Positions 34,455-43,408 of a DNA stretch of 64,000 bases are shown in pieces. The notes beneath the pieces are model-generated. The model worked only from the letters and a program-made list of their open reading frames with translations. It made no database searches and was not told where the DNA came from. The DNA lies in NCBI RefSeq assembly GCF_000374145.1, contig NZ_KB893662.1, positions 1 through 64,000 of the forward strand. Reading direction: 5' to 3'. Every line of letters begins with the position of its first letter. Position 1 is the first letter of the stretch. The position numbers and the translations under genes were made by a program. Source of the stretch: Neomegalonema perideroedes DSM 15528 (GTDB taxonomy: Bacteria; Pseudomonadota; Alphaproteobacteria; Rhodobacterales; Rhodobacteraceae).

Positions 34455-36008
34455 ATGAACGCCCCTATGACCGCTTTGCTCGAGATGCGCGACATCACCA
34501 AGGAATTTCCGGGCGTCAAGGCTCTGGACCGGGTGAATCTGGTCGTGGCGAAAGGCGAGATCCACGCCGTCTGCGGCGAGAACGGCGCCGGGAAATCCAC
34601 GCTGATGAAGGTGCTTTCGGGCGTCTATCCGGCGGGGAGCTATCAGGGCGAAATCCATTACGACGGCGCTCTGGCCGAATTCCGCAATCTCGCCGAAAGC
34701 GAGGCGCGCGGGGTGGTGATCATCCATCAGGAACTGGCGCTGATTCCTCAGCTCTCCATCGCCGAGAACATCTTCCTCGGCAACGAGCGCGCTGCGGGCG
34801 GCGTGATCGACTGGAGCGAGACCTATCGGCGGACCGAGGAGCTTCTGGCCAAGGTCGGGCTCCGCGACGCGCCGGGCGTGCTGGTCGAGACTCTGGGCGT
34901 GGGCAAGCAGCAGCTGGTGGAGATCGCCAAGGCGCTTTCTAAGGACGTGCGGCTGCTGATCCTCGACGAGCCGACCGCCGCGCTTCAGGAGACCGACTCG
35001 CGCAAGCTGCTCGATCTGATGCTGGAGCTGAAGGCGCAGGGCGTCACCTGCATCATCATCAGCCATAAGCTCAACGAGGTGCGTCAGGTCGCCGACACGG
35101 TGACCGTCATCCGCGACGGCGCGACCGTCTCGCGGATCGACGCCCGCGAGGGCCTGAGCGAAGACCGCATCGTGCGCGACATGGTGGGGCGCGACATGTC
35201 GCATCGCTATCCCGAGCGAACCCCCAAGCTCGGCGACAAAGTTCTGGAGGTGACGGGCTGGAGGGTCTGGCATCCGGAGCAGGCCGAACGTCAGGTCATC
35301 CGCGATATTTCCTTTCACGTCCGCGCGGGCGAGGTGCTGGGGATCGCCGGGCTGATGGGCTCGGGCCGGACGGAGCTGGCCATGTCGCTCTTCGGGCGCA
35401 GCTGGGGACGGAACGTCTCGGGCGAGGTCCGGATGCGCGGGCGTCCGGTGGACGTCTCCAGCGCGCCCAAGGCCATCGCGGCGGGGCTGGCCTACGTCAC
35501 CGAGGACCGCAAGCATCTCGGCCTGATCCTCGACGAGAGCCTGCGCTTCAACAACACCCTCGCCAATCTCCGGGGCGTCTCCAAGGGCGGCGTGCTCAAC
35601 GAGGCCGAGGAGACCCGCGTGGCCGAAGGCTATCGCAAGGCCATGGCCACCCGCACCCCGAGCGTGATGCAGAAAGTGGGCAATCTCTCGGGCGGGAACC
35701 AGCAGAAGGTGGTTCTGGCCAAATGGCTCTTCACCGAGCCGGAGGTGCTGATCCTCGACGAGCCCACGCGGGGCATCGACGTCGGGGCGAAATATGAGAT
35801 CTACACGATCATCAACCAGCTGGCCGCGCAGGGCAAGGCGGTGGTGATGATCTCCTCGGAGATGCCGGAGCTGCTGGGCATGTGCGACCGCATCCACGTC
35901 ATGAACGAGGGCGCCTTCGTGGGCGAGCTCTCCGCCGCCGAGGCCAGTCAGGAACGCATCATGTCGCTCATCGTCGCCCAACCTCAGGAACAGGGAGTCG
36001 CCGGATGA
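34455..36008 (+). CDS. gguA: Sugar ABC transporter ATP-binding protein (GguA/MmsA)
   Basis: Tandem-domain ATPase of 517 residues of the CUT2 type. The first half has Walker A GENGAGKST and Walker B LLILDEPTAAL. The second half has a degenerate Walker A (GLMGSGRTE) and a good signature, LSGGNQQKVVLAKWL. It energises import of sugars delivered by ChvE. The ATG at 34455 follows CAGGACGGGAT. It overlaps the permease start by 4 bp (ATGA at 36005). Confidence 0.94.
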   Translation: MNAPMTALLEMRDITKEFPGVKALDRVNLVVAKGEIHAVCGENGAGKSTLMKVLSGVYPAGSYQGEIHYDGALAEFRNLAESEARGVVIIHQELALIPQLSIAENIFLGNERAAGGVIDWSETYRRTEELLAKVGLRDAPGVLVETLGVGKQQLVEIAKALSKDVRLLILDEPTAALQETDSRKLLDLMLELKAQGVTCIIISHKLNEVRQVADTVTVIRDGATVSRIDAREGLSEDRIVRDMVGRDMSHRYPERTPKLGDKVLEVTGWRVWHPEQAERQVIRDISFHVRAGEVLGIAGLMGSGRTELAMSLFGRSWGRNVSGEVRMRGRPVDVSSAPKAIAAGLAYVTEDRKHLGLILDESLRFNNTLANLRGVSKGGVLNEAEETRVAEGYRKAMATRTPSVMQKVGNLSGGNQQKVVLAKWLFTEPEVLILDEPTRGIDVGAKYEIYTIINQLAAQGKAVVMISSEMPELLGMCDRIHVMNEGAFVGELSAAEASQERIMSLIVAQPQEQGVAG

Positions 36009-37231
36009 CCGTCGCGGAGACCGCGCCCAAAGCTGGCGAACTCAAAGCCTATCTCAAAACCCATATGCGCGAATACGGGCTTCTCTTCGCCCTGATCGCG
36101 ATCATGGTCTTCTTCCAGATCGTCACCTCCGGCACGCTGATGCGTCCGGTGAACATCACGAACCTCTTCCTCCAGAACAGCTACATCATCATCATGGCGC
36201 TCGGGATGCTGATCGTCATCGTCTCCGGCAACATAGATTTGTCGGTGGGCTCGGTGATGGGCTTCGTGGGAGCCTTCGCGGCGGTGATGATCGTCAAGAT
36301 GGGCGCGCCGATCTGGCTGACCATCGCGGCCTCTCTGCTGATGGGGGCGGCCATCGGGGCGGCTCAGGGCTATTGGATCGCCTATTGGAAGATTCCCTCC
36401 TTCATCGTGACACTGGCGGGGATGCTGGTCTTTCGCGGCGCCTCGCTCTGGCTGCTGGAGGGGCAGTCCGTGGGGCCCTTCCCGCCGGAGTTTCAGCGGC
36501 TTTCGACGGGCTTCGTGCCGGATCTCTTTCCCCGGAGCGTCACCGAGCCCATCGGCGCCTTGTTCGGCCAGCGCAATCTGAATCTGCTCTGCATGGGCGT
36601 CGGAGTCCTCGCCTCGGCGGCGATCCTCTGGAGCGGCCTGAGGCGCCGCGCGCGCGACGCCGCTTATGGCGTGGCGGGCGAGCCTGCGAGCTTCTTCTGG
36701 CTGCGCAACGCCGTGGCCATCGGGGCGCTGCTCTTTCTCACCTTCAAGCTGGCGACTTTCCGGGGCTTTCCCAACGTGCTGGTGAGCATGGCCCTGCTGA
36801 CGCTGCTTTACGCCTTCGTCACCCAGAACACGGTGATCGGACGCCGGGTCTACGCGCTCGGCGGCAATGAGAAGGCGGCGAAGCTCTCCGGCATTAAAAC
36901 CGAGCGCCTGACCTTCCTCGCCTTCGTCAATATGGGGGTTCTGGCGGCTCTGGCGGGCCTGATCTTCGCGGCGCGGCTCAACACCGCCACGCCCAAGGCC
37001 GGATTCGGCATCGAGCTGGACGTGATCGCGGCGGTCTTCATCGGCGGCGCCGCCATGGCGGGCGGCGCGGGCAAGGTGGTCGGGGCGGTGATCGGCGCCT
37101 TCATCATGGGCGTGATGAACAACGGCATGTCGATCATGGGCATCGGCATCGATTATCAGCAGATGATCAAGGGGCTGGTGCTGCTCGCCGCCGTGATCTT
37201 CGACGTCTACAACAAGCGCAGGCAGGGCTGA
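36005..37231 (+). CDS. gguB: Sugar ABC transporter permease (GguB/MmsB)
   Basis: CUT2-type permease of 408 residues with about ten hydrophobic segments. Conserved stretches include LIVIVSGNIDLSVGSVMGF and, near the C-terminus, AAVFIGGAAMAGGAGKV. The length agrees with MmsB/GguB, which is longer than RbsC. It overlaps gguA by 4 bp and is followed 4 bp later by gguC. It forms the membrane channel for ChvE-bound sugars. Confidence 0.93.
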   Translation: MTVAETAPKAGELKAYLKTHMREYGLLFALIAIMVFFQIVTSGTLMRPVNITNLFLQNSYIIIMALGMLIVIVSGNIDLSVGSVMGFVGAFAAVMIVKMGAPIWLTIAASLLMGAAIGAAQGYWIAYWKIPSFIVTLAGMLVFRGASLWLLEGQSVGPFPPEFQRLSTGFVPDLFPRSVTEPIGALFGQRNLNLLCMGVGVLASAAILWSGLRRRARDAAYGVAGEPASFFWLRNAVAIGALLFLTFKLATFRGFPNVLVSMALLTLLYAFVTQNTVIGRRVYALGGNEKAAKLSGIKTERLTFLAFVNMGVLAALAGLIFAARLNTATPKAGFGIELDVIAAVFIGGAAMAGGAGKVVGAVIGAFIMGVMNNGMSIMGIGIDYQQMIKGLVLLAAVIFDVYNKRRQG

Positions 37232-37235
37232 AGAC

Positions 37236-38201
37236 ATGCACCTGAGCCAACTGAAATCCGGAGGCGTGATCTGTCGTCTCGGCGCGGAGGCGCGGCTTCT
37301 GCCCGGCCTGAAGAGCGTCTACGAACTCGCCGGACTCGCCGTGGCGGCGGGGGCGAGGCTCGCGGATCTGCTGCCCGAGGGCGGCGAGCCTGTGGACCTC
37401 GCCGCTCTGGCGGCGGCGGATCGGCTCGACGTTCCTCTGCGCCATCCCGAGCCCGCGCGGATGCATCTCTGCGGCACGGGGCTGACGCATCTCGGCTCGG
37501 CCGCGACGCGGGACTCCATGCACGCCAAGCCGGAGGCCCAGCTCACCGACTCGATGAAGATGTTCCGCATGGGCCTCGAAGGCGGCAAGCCGGAGGCGGG
37601 GAGCCCCGGCGTCCAGCCGGAATGGTTCTACAAAGGGCCGGGCTCCGAGGCCGTGGCGCCGGGCGATCCGCTGATCTCGCCGGGCTTCGCGCTGGACGGC
37701 GGCGAGGAGCCGGAGATCGCGGGCTTCTACCTCATCGGCCCCGACGGGACGCCCAATCGCGTCGGCTTCGCTCTGGCGAATGAATTCTCGGATCATGCGA
37801 CCGAGAAGATCAATTATCTGTACCTCGCGCATTCGAAGCTGCGTCCGGCCTCCTTCGGGCCTGAGCTGCTGGTGGGGGATCTGCCGCGCCACATCGAGGG
37901 GCGTTCGCGCATCCTGCGCGACGGCGCGGCGATCTTCGATCAGCCTTTCCTCTCGGGCGAGGACAACATGTCCCACAGCATCGCCAATCTGGAGCATCAC
38001 CACTTCAAATACGCGCCCTTCCGGCGTCCGGGAGATCTGCATGTCCATATGTTCGGCACGGCCACGCTGAGCTTCGCCGCCGGGATCGCGCCGCGTTCGG
38101 GCGACGTCTTCGAGATCTCTTCTCCCGCCTTCGGCCTGCCTTTGCGCAATCCTCTTCAGACGGCGCCCGACGCGGGCTTCGTCGCCACGCGCGTCTTGTG
38201 A
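37236..38201 (+). CDS. gguC: GguC / AraD1-family protein (FAH fold)
   Basis: A 321-residue protein of the GguC/AraD1 family, related to fumarylacetoacetate hydrolase. Recognisable blocks are CGTGLTHLGSAATRDSMHAK, PEWFYKGPGSEAVAPG and NEFSDHATEKINYLYLAHSK. It follows gguA and gguB as in Agrobacterium. AraD1 proteins have been linked to dehydration of 2-keto-3-deoxy-L-arabonate to alpha-ketoglutarate semialdehyde, which would give this locus an arabinose branch; that function is inferred from family knowledge. Confidence 0.85.
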   Translation: MHLSQLKSGGVICRLGAEARLLPGLKSVYELAGLAVAAGARLADLLPEGGEPVDLAALAAADRLDVPLRHPEPARMHLCGTGLTHLGSAATRDSMHAKPEAQLTDSMKMFRMGLEGGKPEAGSPGVQPEWFYKGPGSEAVAPGDPLISPGFALDGGEEPEIAGFYLIGPDGTPNRVGFALANEFSDHATEKINYLYLAHSKLRPASFGPELLVGDLPRHIEGRSRILRDGAAIFDQPFLSGEDNMSHSIANLEHHHFKYAPFRRPGDLHVHMFGTATLSFAAGIAPRSGDVFEISSPAFGLPLRNPLQTAPDAGFVATRVL

Positions 38202-38220
38202 TCTCAGGAGACGACCCTCC

Positions 38221-40020
38221 ATGTCCGCCCCAGAATCCGCCCCAGCAGCACCCGCCCCGAAGCCGACCCCCGGCGCCAAAGCCTTCGCTCCCGCCCCCTG
38301 GCCGCGCAAGCTCAGGTCTCAGCATTGGTATGGCGGGAACTCCCGCGACACGATTTATCATCGCGGCTGGCTGAAGAACCAAGGCTGGCCCCATGACCTC
38401 TTCGACGGGCGCCCGATCATCGGGATTCTCAACACATGGTCGGATCTGGCGCCCTGCAACGGCCATTTGCGCGAGCTCGCCGAGAAGGTGAAGGCGGGCG
38501 TCTGGGAGGCGGGCGGCTTTCCGGTCGAGGTTCCGGTCTTCTCGGCCTCTGAAAACACCTTCCGCCCGACGGCGATGATGTATCGCAATCTGGCGGCTCT
38601 GGCGGTGGAGGAGACCATCCGCGCCCAGCCCATCGACGGCTGCGTGCTGATGGTCGGCTGCGACAAGACCACGCCGAGCCTGCTCATGGCGGCCGCGAGC
38701 TGCGACGTGCCTTCCATCGTGGTGACCGGCGGGCCGATGCTCAACGGCTATTTCCGCGGCGAGCGGGTGGGCTCGGGGACGCATCTCTGGAAATTCTCCG
38801 AGGCGGTGAAGGCCGGAGAGATGACCCAAGAGGAGTTTCTCGAAGCCGAAGCCTCCATGTCGCGCTCGACGGGCAGCTGCAACACCATGGGCACGGCCAG
38901 CACCATGGCCAGCATGGCCGAGTCGCTCGGCATGGCCTTGTCGGGCAACGCCGCCATCCCCGCCGTCGACAGCCGACGCCGGGTCATGGCGCAGCTGACG
39001 GGGCGGCGGATCGTGCAGATGGTCAAGGACGACCTCAAGCCCTCCGACGTCATGACGAAGGAGGCTTTCGAGAACGCCATCCGGACCAACGGCGCCATCG
39101 GCGGCTCGACCAATGCGGTGATCCATCTTCTGGCCATGGCGGGCCGGGTGGGCGTCGATCTGACTCTCGACGATTGGGACCGCTGCGGACGCGGCGTCTC
39201 GACCATCGTGAATCTGATGCCCTCCGGGAAATATCTCATGGAGGAGTTCTTTTATGCGGGCGGCCTGCCGGTGGTGCTGAAGCGCCTCGGCGAGGCGGGG
39301 CTTCTGCATAAGGAGGCTCTGACCGTCTCCGGGAAATCCATCTGGGAGGAGGTCAAGGACGTCCGCAACTGGAACGAGGAGGTGATCCTCCCCGCCGACA
39401 AGCCTTTGACCCCTCAAGGCGGCATCGCGGTGCTGAAGGGCAATCTCGCGCCGAATGGAGCGGTTCTGAAGCCTTCGGCGGCCTCGCCGCACCTGATGGT
39501 CCATCGCGGGCGGGCCGTGGTCTTCGAGGACATCGACGACTACAAGGCGAAGATCAATGATCCGGATCTCGACATCGACGAGACCTGCGTGATGGTCATG
39601 AAGAATTGCGGGCCGAAGGGCTATCCGGGCATGGCCGAGGTCGGCAATATGGGCCTGCCGCCCAAGCTGCTGAAGAAGGGGATCACGGATATGGTCCGCA
39701 TCTCCGACGCCCGCATGTCCGGCACGGCTTACGGAACCGTGGTGCTGCACGTCTCGCCGGAGGCGGCGGCGGGCGGACCTCTGGCCGCGGTGCGTGACGG
39801 CGACTTCATCGAGCTCGACGTGCCGAACCGCCGCCTGCATCTCGACGTCTCCGAAGCGGAGCTGGCCGCGCGGCTCGAAGCTTGGCGCCCGCATCACGAT
39901 CAGGCCGAAAGCGGCTACGCTTGGCTGCATCAAACCCATGTCCAGGGCGCCGACACCGGCGCCGACCTCGATTTCCTCAAAGGCCGCCGCGGAAACGCCG
40001 TGGGCAAAGACAGCCATTGA
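38221..40020 (+). CDS. IlvD/Edd-family sugar acid dehydratase (arabonate/galactonate type)
   Basis: Iron-sulfur dehydratase, 599 residues, converting an aldonic acid to its 2-keto-3-deoxy derivative. The three cluster cysteines lie in APCNGH, GCDKTTP and STGSCNTMG. The C-terminal block ISDARMSGTAYGTVVLHVSPEA is typical of L-arabonate/D-galactonate/D-fuconate dehydratases. An unusual alanine/proline-rich N-terminal tail (APESAPAAPAPKPTPGAK) precedes the conserved part. Position between gguC and dgoK suggests galactonate, possibly also arabonate, as substrate. Confidence 0.88.
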   Translation: MSAPESAPAAPAPKPTPGAKAFAPAPWPRKLRSQHWYGGNSRDTIYHRGWLKNQGWPHDLFDGRPIIGILNTWSDLAPCNGHLRELAEKVKAGVWEAGGFPVEVPVFSASENTFRPTAMMYRNLAALAVEETIRAQPIDGCVLMVGCDKTTPSLLMAAASCDVPSIVVTGGPMLNGYFRGERVGSGTHLWKFSEAVKAGEMTQEEFLEAEASMSRSTGSCNTMGTASTMASMAESLGMALSGNAAIPAVDSRRRVMAQLTGRRIVQMVKDDLKPSDVMTKEAFENAIRTNGAIGGSTNAVIHLLAMAGRVGVDLTLDDWDRCGRGVSTIVNLMPSGKYLMEEFFYAGGLPVVLKRLGEAGLLHKEALTVSGKSIWEEVKDVRNWNEEVILPADKPLTPQGGIAVLKGNLAPNGAVLKPSAASPHLMVHRGRAVVFEDIDDYKAKINDPDLDIDETCVMVMKNCGPKGYPGMAEVGNMGLPPKLLKKGITDMVRISDARMSGTAYGTVVLHVSPEAAAGGPLAAVRDGDFIELDVPNRRLHLDVSEAELAARLEAWRPHHDQAESGYAWLHQTHVQGADTGADLDFLKGRRGNAVGKDSH

Positions 40021-40093
40021 GGAGCTTCGGCGCGTCCCGCATCCTCCCCCTCCGGCGGGGCGCGCCGAAACCAAAAGGAGCCGAGAAGCCGTC

Positions 40094-40984
40094 ATGAACG
40101 TTTCTCCCGAATGGATCGCGGTGGACTGGGGCTCTTCGAATCTGCGCGCCTTCGCGATGCGCGGCGGAGAGCCGCTTGCGGAATCCGCCTCCGGCGAAGG
40201 GGCCTCCGGTCTGGCGCGCGAGGATTTCGAACCGGCGCTTCTGCGGGTCATCGGGCCTTGGCTGACCGAAGGGCGCGTCACGCCCGTGCTCGCCTGCGGG
40301 ATGGTCGGGGCGCGCCATGGCTGGATCGAAGCGCCTTATCGCGCCGTTCCCTGCGCGCCCGTCGCGCCGGGCGAGACCATCCTCGCGCCGACGCAAGACC
40401 CTCGCCTCTCCCTGCGGATTACGCCGGGCCTCAGTCAAGCCTCTCCCGCCGACGTCATGCGCGGCGAAGAGACTCAGATCGCGGGGTTCCTCGCGGGCGA
40501 GCCCGCCTTCGCAGGCGCCTTGATCCTCCCCGGCACCCATTCCAAACAGGCGCGGATCGCGGACGGAAAGGTCTTGAGCTTCTCCACCTGGATGACCGGC
40601 GAGCTTTTCGCGTTGCTCTCGCAAGGCTCGGTCTTGCGCCATTCGCTCCAGAGCGGGGAGGGCGAGGATCTCGCCGCCTTCGTCGAGGGCGTGGGGATCG
40701 GCGCCGAGGGGCGCGCGCTGCGCGGCCTCTTCGCTCTGCGGGCCGAGGGGCTGTTGGAGGGCTTGCCTGCGCAGGCCGCGCGGTCGAGATTATCGGGGAT
40801 GCTGATCGGCGCGGAGCTGGCCGGATTCGATCCGGGCGGAGATTGCGTCGTGATCGGCGCGGGCGGATTGGCGCGGGCCTATCTGGCGGCTTTGCGGTCG
40901 CTCGGACTCGCGGCGCGGGCCTGCGACGGCGCGGAGCTGGCGCGGCGCGGCCTCGCCTTGATTCAGGAAGGGAAGAACCTGTGA
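40094..40984 (+). CDS. dgoK: 2-dehydro-3-deoxygalactonokinase
   Basis: Phosphorylates 2-keto-3-deoxygalactonate at C6. It has 296 residues, with the N-terminal phosphate-binding loop WIAVDWGSSNLRAFAM, the family-typical CGMVGARHGW segment and LPGTHSKQARI. The ATG at 40094 follows AAGGAGCCGAGAAG. It overlaps dgoA by 4 bp (GTGA) and opens a five-gene stretch in which every junction is a 4-bp overlap, suggesting fixed expression ratios for this part of the pathway. Confidence 0.93.
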   Translation: MNVSPEWIAVDWGSSNLRAFAMRGGEPLAESASGEGASGLAREDFEPALLRVIGPWLTEGRVTPVLACGMVGARHGWIEAPYRAVPCAPVAPGETILAPTQDPRLSLRITPGLSQASPADVMRGEETQIAGFLAGEPAFAGALILPGTHSKQARIADGKVLSFSTWMTGELFALLSQGSVLRHSLQSGEGEDLAAFVEGVGIGAEGRALRGLFALRAEGLLEGLPAQAARSRLSGMLIGAELAGFDPGGDCVVIGAGGLARAYLAALRSLGLAARACDGAELARRGLALIQEGKNL

Positions 40985-41601
40985 GCCGGAAGATCATCGC
41001 CATTCTGCGCGGCCTGCGCCCCGAGGAGGCCGTCCCTTGTGCGGAGGTTCTGGTGAAGGCGGGGATCTCCGTGATGGAGGTGCCGCTGAACTCGCCGCAG
41101 CCTTTCGACTCGATCTCGCGCATGGCGAAGGCCTTCGCGGGAGATCCGGACGTCGGGATCGGCGCGGGCACCGTCCTGACGCCCGATGAGGTCGGACGGG
41201 TCGCGGCGGCGGGCGGGCGGCTGATCGTCTCGCCCAATTGCGACCCCGAGGTGATCGCCGCCACGCGGGCTTTGGGGCTGGCTTCATGGCCGGGCTTCTT
41301 CACCCCCACCGAGGCTTTCACAGCGCTGAAGGCCGGAGCGACGGGGCTGAAGCTTTTTCCCGGCTTCATGGCGGGGCCGGAGGGTCTGAAGGCTCTGCGG
41401 GCCGTCTTGCCGCCGGGGACTCAGGTCTACGCCGTGGGCGGGGCGGGGGCGGAGAATTTCGGCCTCTGGCTCAAAGCGGGCGCGGACGGCTTCGGCATAG
41501 GCACGGCGCTTTATCAGCCGGGCTTCTCCCTCGCCGAAATCGCGGAGCGGGCGGCGCGTCTGGTCGCGGCCTATGACGCCGCGCAGGAGGCCAAGGCGTG
41601 A
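40981..41601 (+). CDS. dgoA: 2-dehydro-3-deoxy-6-phosphogalactonate aldolase
   Basis: Class I aldolase of the KDPG/KHG family, 206 residues, cleaving KDPGal to pyruvate and glyceraldehyde-3-phosphate. The Schiff-base lysine is in ATGLKLFPGF, and the phosphate site is in the GGAGAENFGLWLKAGADGFGIG region. It starts with GTG at 40981. Tandem with dgoK, it completes the De Ley-Doudoroff route. The conserved SPNCDPEVI segment separates it from 6-phosphogluconate aldolases. Confidence 0.93.
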   Translation: MSRKIIAILRGLRPEEAVPCAEVLVKAGISVMEVPLNSPQPFDSISRMAKAFAGDPDVGIGAGTVLTPDEVGRVAAAGGRLIVSPNCDPEVIAATRALGLASWPGFFTPTEAFTALKAGATGLKLFPGFMAGPEGLKALRAVLPPGTQVYAVGGAGAENFGLWLKAGADGFGIGTALYQPGFSLAEIAERAARLVAAYDAAQEAKA

Positions 41602-42482
41602 CTTTGTTCGATTCCCGCATCTGCGCGCTCGGCGAAGGGACGCTCTGGCATCCTGAGCGGCGAGAATTATTCTGGTTCGACGTGACCGGGCGGCGTCTGC
41701 TCTCGCGCGCGCCGGAGAGCGGCGCGACCCGCGAAGTCGCCTTGCCGGAAATCTGCTCCGCCGCCGCATGGATCGACCGCAAGCGGCTGCTGATCGCTTC
41801 GGAGACGGGGCTTTCGGTCTTCGATCTGGAGTCCGGGCGCTTCGTCCGGCGTCTGGCCGATCTGGAGGCGGAGAATCCCGCCACCCGCTCCAACGACGGG
41901 CGGGCCGATCCTTGGGGCGGCTTCTGGATCGGGACCATGGGCAAATCCGCCGAGCCGGGCGAGGGCGCGCTTTACCGCTATTTCGCGGGTGAGCTGCGGC
42001 GGCTTTACGCCAATCTCTCTATTCCGAACGCGGTTTGCTTCGCGCCGGATCGGCTTCTGGGCTATTTCGCCGATACGGAGCGGGGCTTGCTCTTCCGCGT
42101 GGCGCTGGACGCCCAAGGCTGGCCCGCCGCCGAGCCGGAGATCTTCGTGGATTTTTCGCGCCATGGCCTCTGGCCGGACGGCGCCGTGACCATGGCCGAC
42201 GGCTCTTTGCGCGTGGCGCTCTGGGGCGCGGGGGCGGTGGTCGCGGTCTCGCCGCAAGGCGGGATCGGCGCGCGGCTGAGCTTCCCGGCGCTCCATACGA
42301 CTTGTCCGGCCTCCGGCGGGCCGGATTATCGGACGCTGTTCTGCTCCTCGGCGACGCAAGGGCTCTCGCCCGCGCAGATCGCGGAGGCGCCTTTGTCGGG
42401 CGCGCTCTTCGCGGCGGAGGATTCCGTCCCCGGCAAGCCCGAACCCGCCTTTCGTCTCGACCTTTGCGGAGATCCCCGATGA
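41598..42482 (+). CDS. SMP-30/gluconolactonase-family sugar lactonase
   Basis: A six-bladed propeller lactonase of 294 residues, hydrolysing the aldonolactone made by the sugar dehydrogenase. The opening LGEGTLWHPERRELFWFDV, the NDGRADPWGGFWIGTMG block and SIPNAVCFAPD carry the expected metal-site acidic residues and asparagines. It starts with GTG at 41598, overlapping dgoA. Arabinolactonase or galactonolactonase activity is the contextual inference. Confidence 0.87.
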   Translation: MTLFDSRICALGEGTLWHPERRELFWFDVTGRRLLSRAPESGATREVALPEICSAAAWIDRKRLLIASETGLSVFDLESGRFVRRLADLEAENPATRSNDGRADPWGGFWIGTMGKSAEPGEGALYRYFAGELRRLYANLSIPNAVCFAPDRLLGYFADTERGLLFRVALDAQGWPAAEPEIFVDFSRHGLWPDGAVTMADGSLRVALWGAGAVVAVSPQGGIGARLSFPALHTTCPASGGPDYRTLFCSSATQGLSPAQIAEAPLSGALFAAEDSVPGKPEPAFRLDLCGDPR

Positions 42483-43408
42483 CCGATCCTCTTGCGCTCG
42501 GCCTTGTGGGCCTCGGCGTGATCGCGCGCAATCAGCATGTCCCTTCTCTGGCCGCGACGCCCTCTTTGCGGCTGGCCGCCGTGGCCAGCCGCAACGCCGC
42601 GCTTGAGGGAACGCCGAGCCATCGCGATCTCGCGGCCATGCTGGCGGCCCATCCCGAGATCAGGGCGGTCTCGCTCTGCACCCCGCCGCAGGGACGTTTC
42701 GAACAGGCTTGGGCGGCGCTTCAGGCCGGGCGCCACGTCATGCTGGAGAAGCCTCCCGGCGCCAGCCTCAGCGAAGTGCGGAGCCTCGCGGCTTTGGCGC
42801 AGGCCAAGGGTCTGACGCTCTTCGCCTCCTGGCATTCCCGCGCGGCGGCGGCGGTGGAGGCGGCGCGGGATCTGCTCTCCGGCGCCGAGATCCGGCGCGT
42901 GGAGATCATCTGGAAAGAGGACGTGCGTCATTGGCATCCGGGTCAGGAATGGATCTGGAATCCGGGCGGCCTCGGAGTCTTCGATCCGGGGATCAACGCG
43001 CTTTCGGTTCTGACCCGCATTCTGCCGCAGCCGGTCCATATGCGGGCCGCGCTGCTGGAGGTTCCCGCCAATAAGCAGGCGCCCATCGCCGCGCGGGTCT
43101 CCATGAGCGCGGCCTCCGGCGCGCCGGTCGAGGCGGAATTCGACTGGCGTCAGACCGGGCCGCAGACTTGGGACGTCCGCGTCGAGAGCGACGGCCCGGA
43201 GATCCTCCTCCGCGAGGGCGGCGCCCGTCTTTTCGTGGGGGGCGCCGAGAAGATCGCCGCCGCCGATGAGGAATATCGCCGCCTCTACGCGCGCTTCGCC
43301 GAGCTGATCGCGGCGGGGGAGTCGGATGTGGATCTGACGCCGCTGGAGCTGGTCGCCGACGCCTTCTTGCTGGGCGAGCGCCGCCTCGTCGAGGAGTTCC
43401 AGACATGA
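42479..43408 (+). CDS. Gfo/Idh/MocA-family sugar 1-dehydrogenase (galactose/arabinose)
   Basis: NAD(P)-dependent oxidoreductase of 309 residues. The Rossmann motif is GLVGLGVIARNQHVPSL, and the family EKPPGASLSE block contains the catalytic-type lysine. The WHPGQEWIWNPGGLGVFDPGINALS segment is characteristic of D-galactose/L-arabinose 1-dehydrogenases. It overlaps the lactonase and galM genes by 4 bp each. It would oxidise galactose (or arabinose) to the lactone, the first committed step of the operon. Confidence 0.87.
   Translation: MTDPLALGLVGLGVIARNQHVPSLAATPSLRLAAVASRNAALEGTPSHRDLAAMLAAHPEIRAVSLCTPPQGRFEQAWAALQAGRHVMLEKPPGASLSEVRSLAALAQAKGLTLFASWHSRAAAAVEAARDLLSGAEIRRVEIIWKEDVRHWHPGQEWIWNPGGLGVFDPGINALSVLTRILPQPVHMRAALLEVPANKQAPIAARVSMSAASGAPVEAEFDWRQTGPQTWDVRVESDGPEILLREGGARLFVGGAEKIAAADEEYRRLYARFAELIAAGESDVDLTPLELVADAFLLGERRLVEEFQT

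Noticed and set aside
33066-35981. Long open frame on the minus strand (971 codons)
   Set aside because: It lies antisense to chvE and gguA, whose proteins are clearly recognisable. Its translation is histidine/arginine/aspartate-rich with no family features, as expected of a shadow frame in GC-rich DNA.
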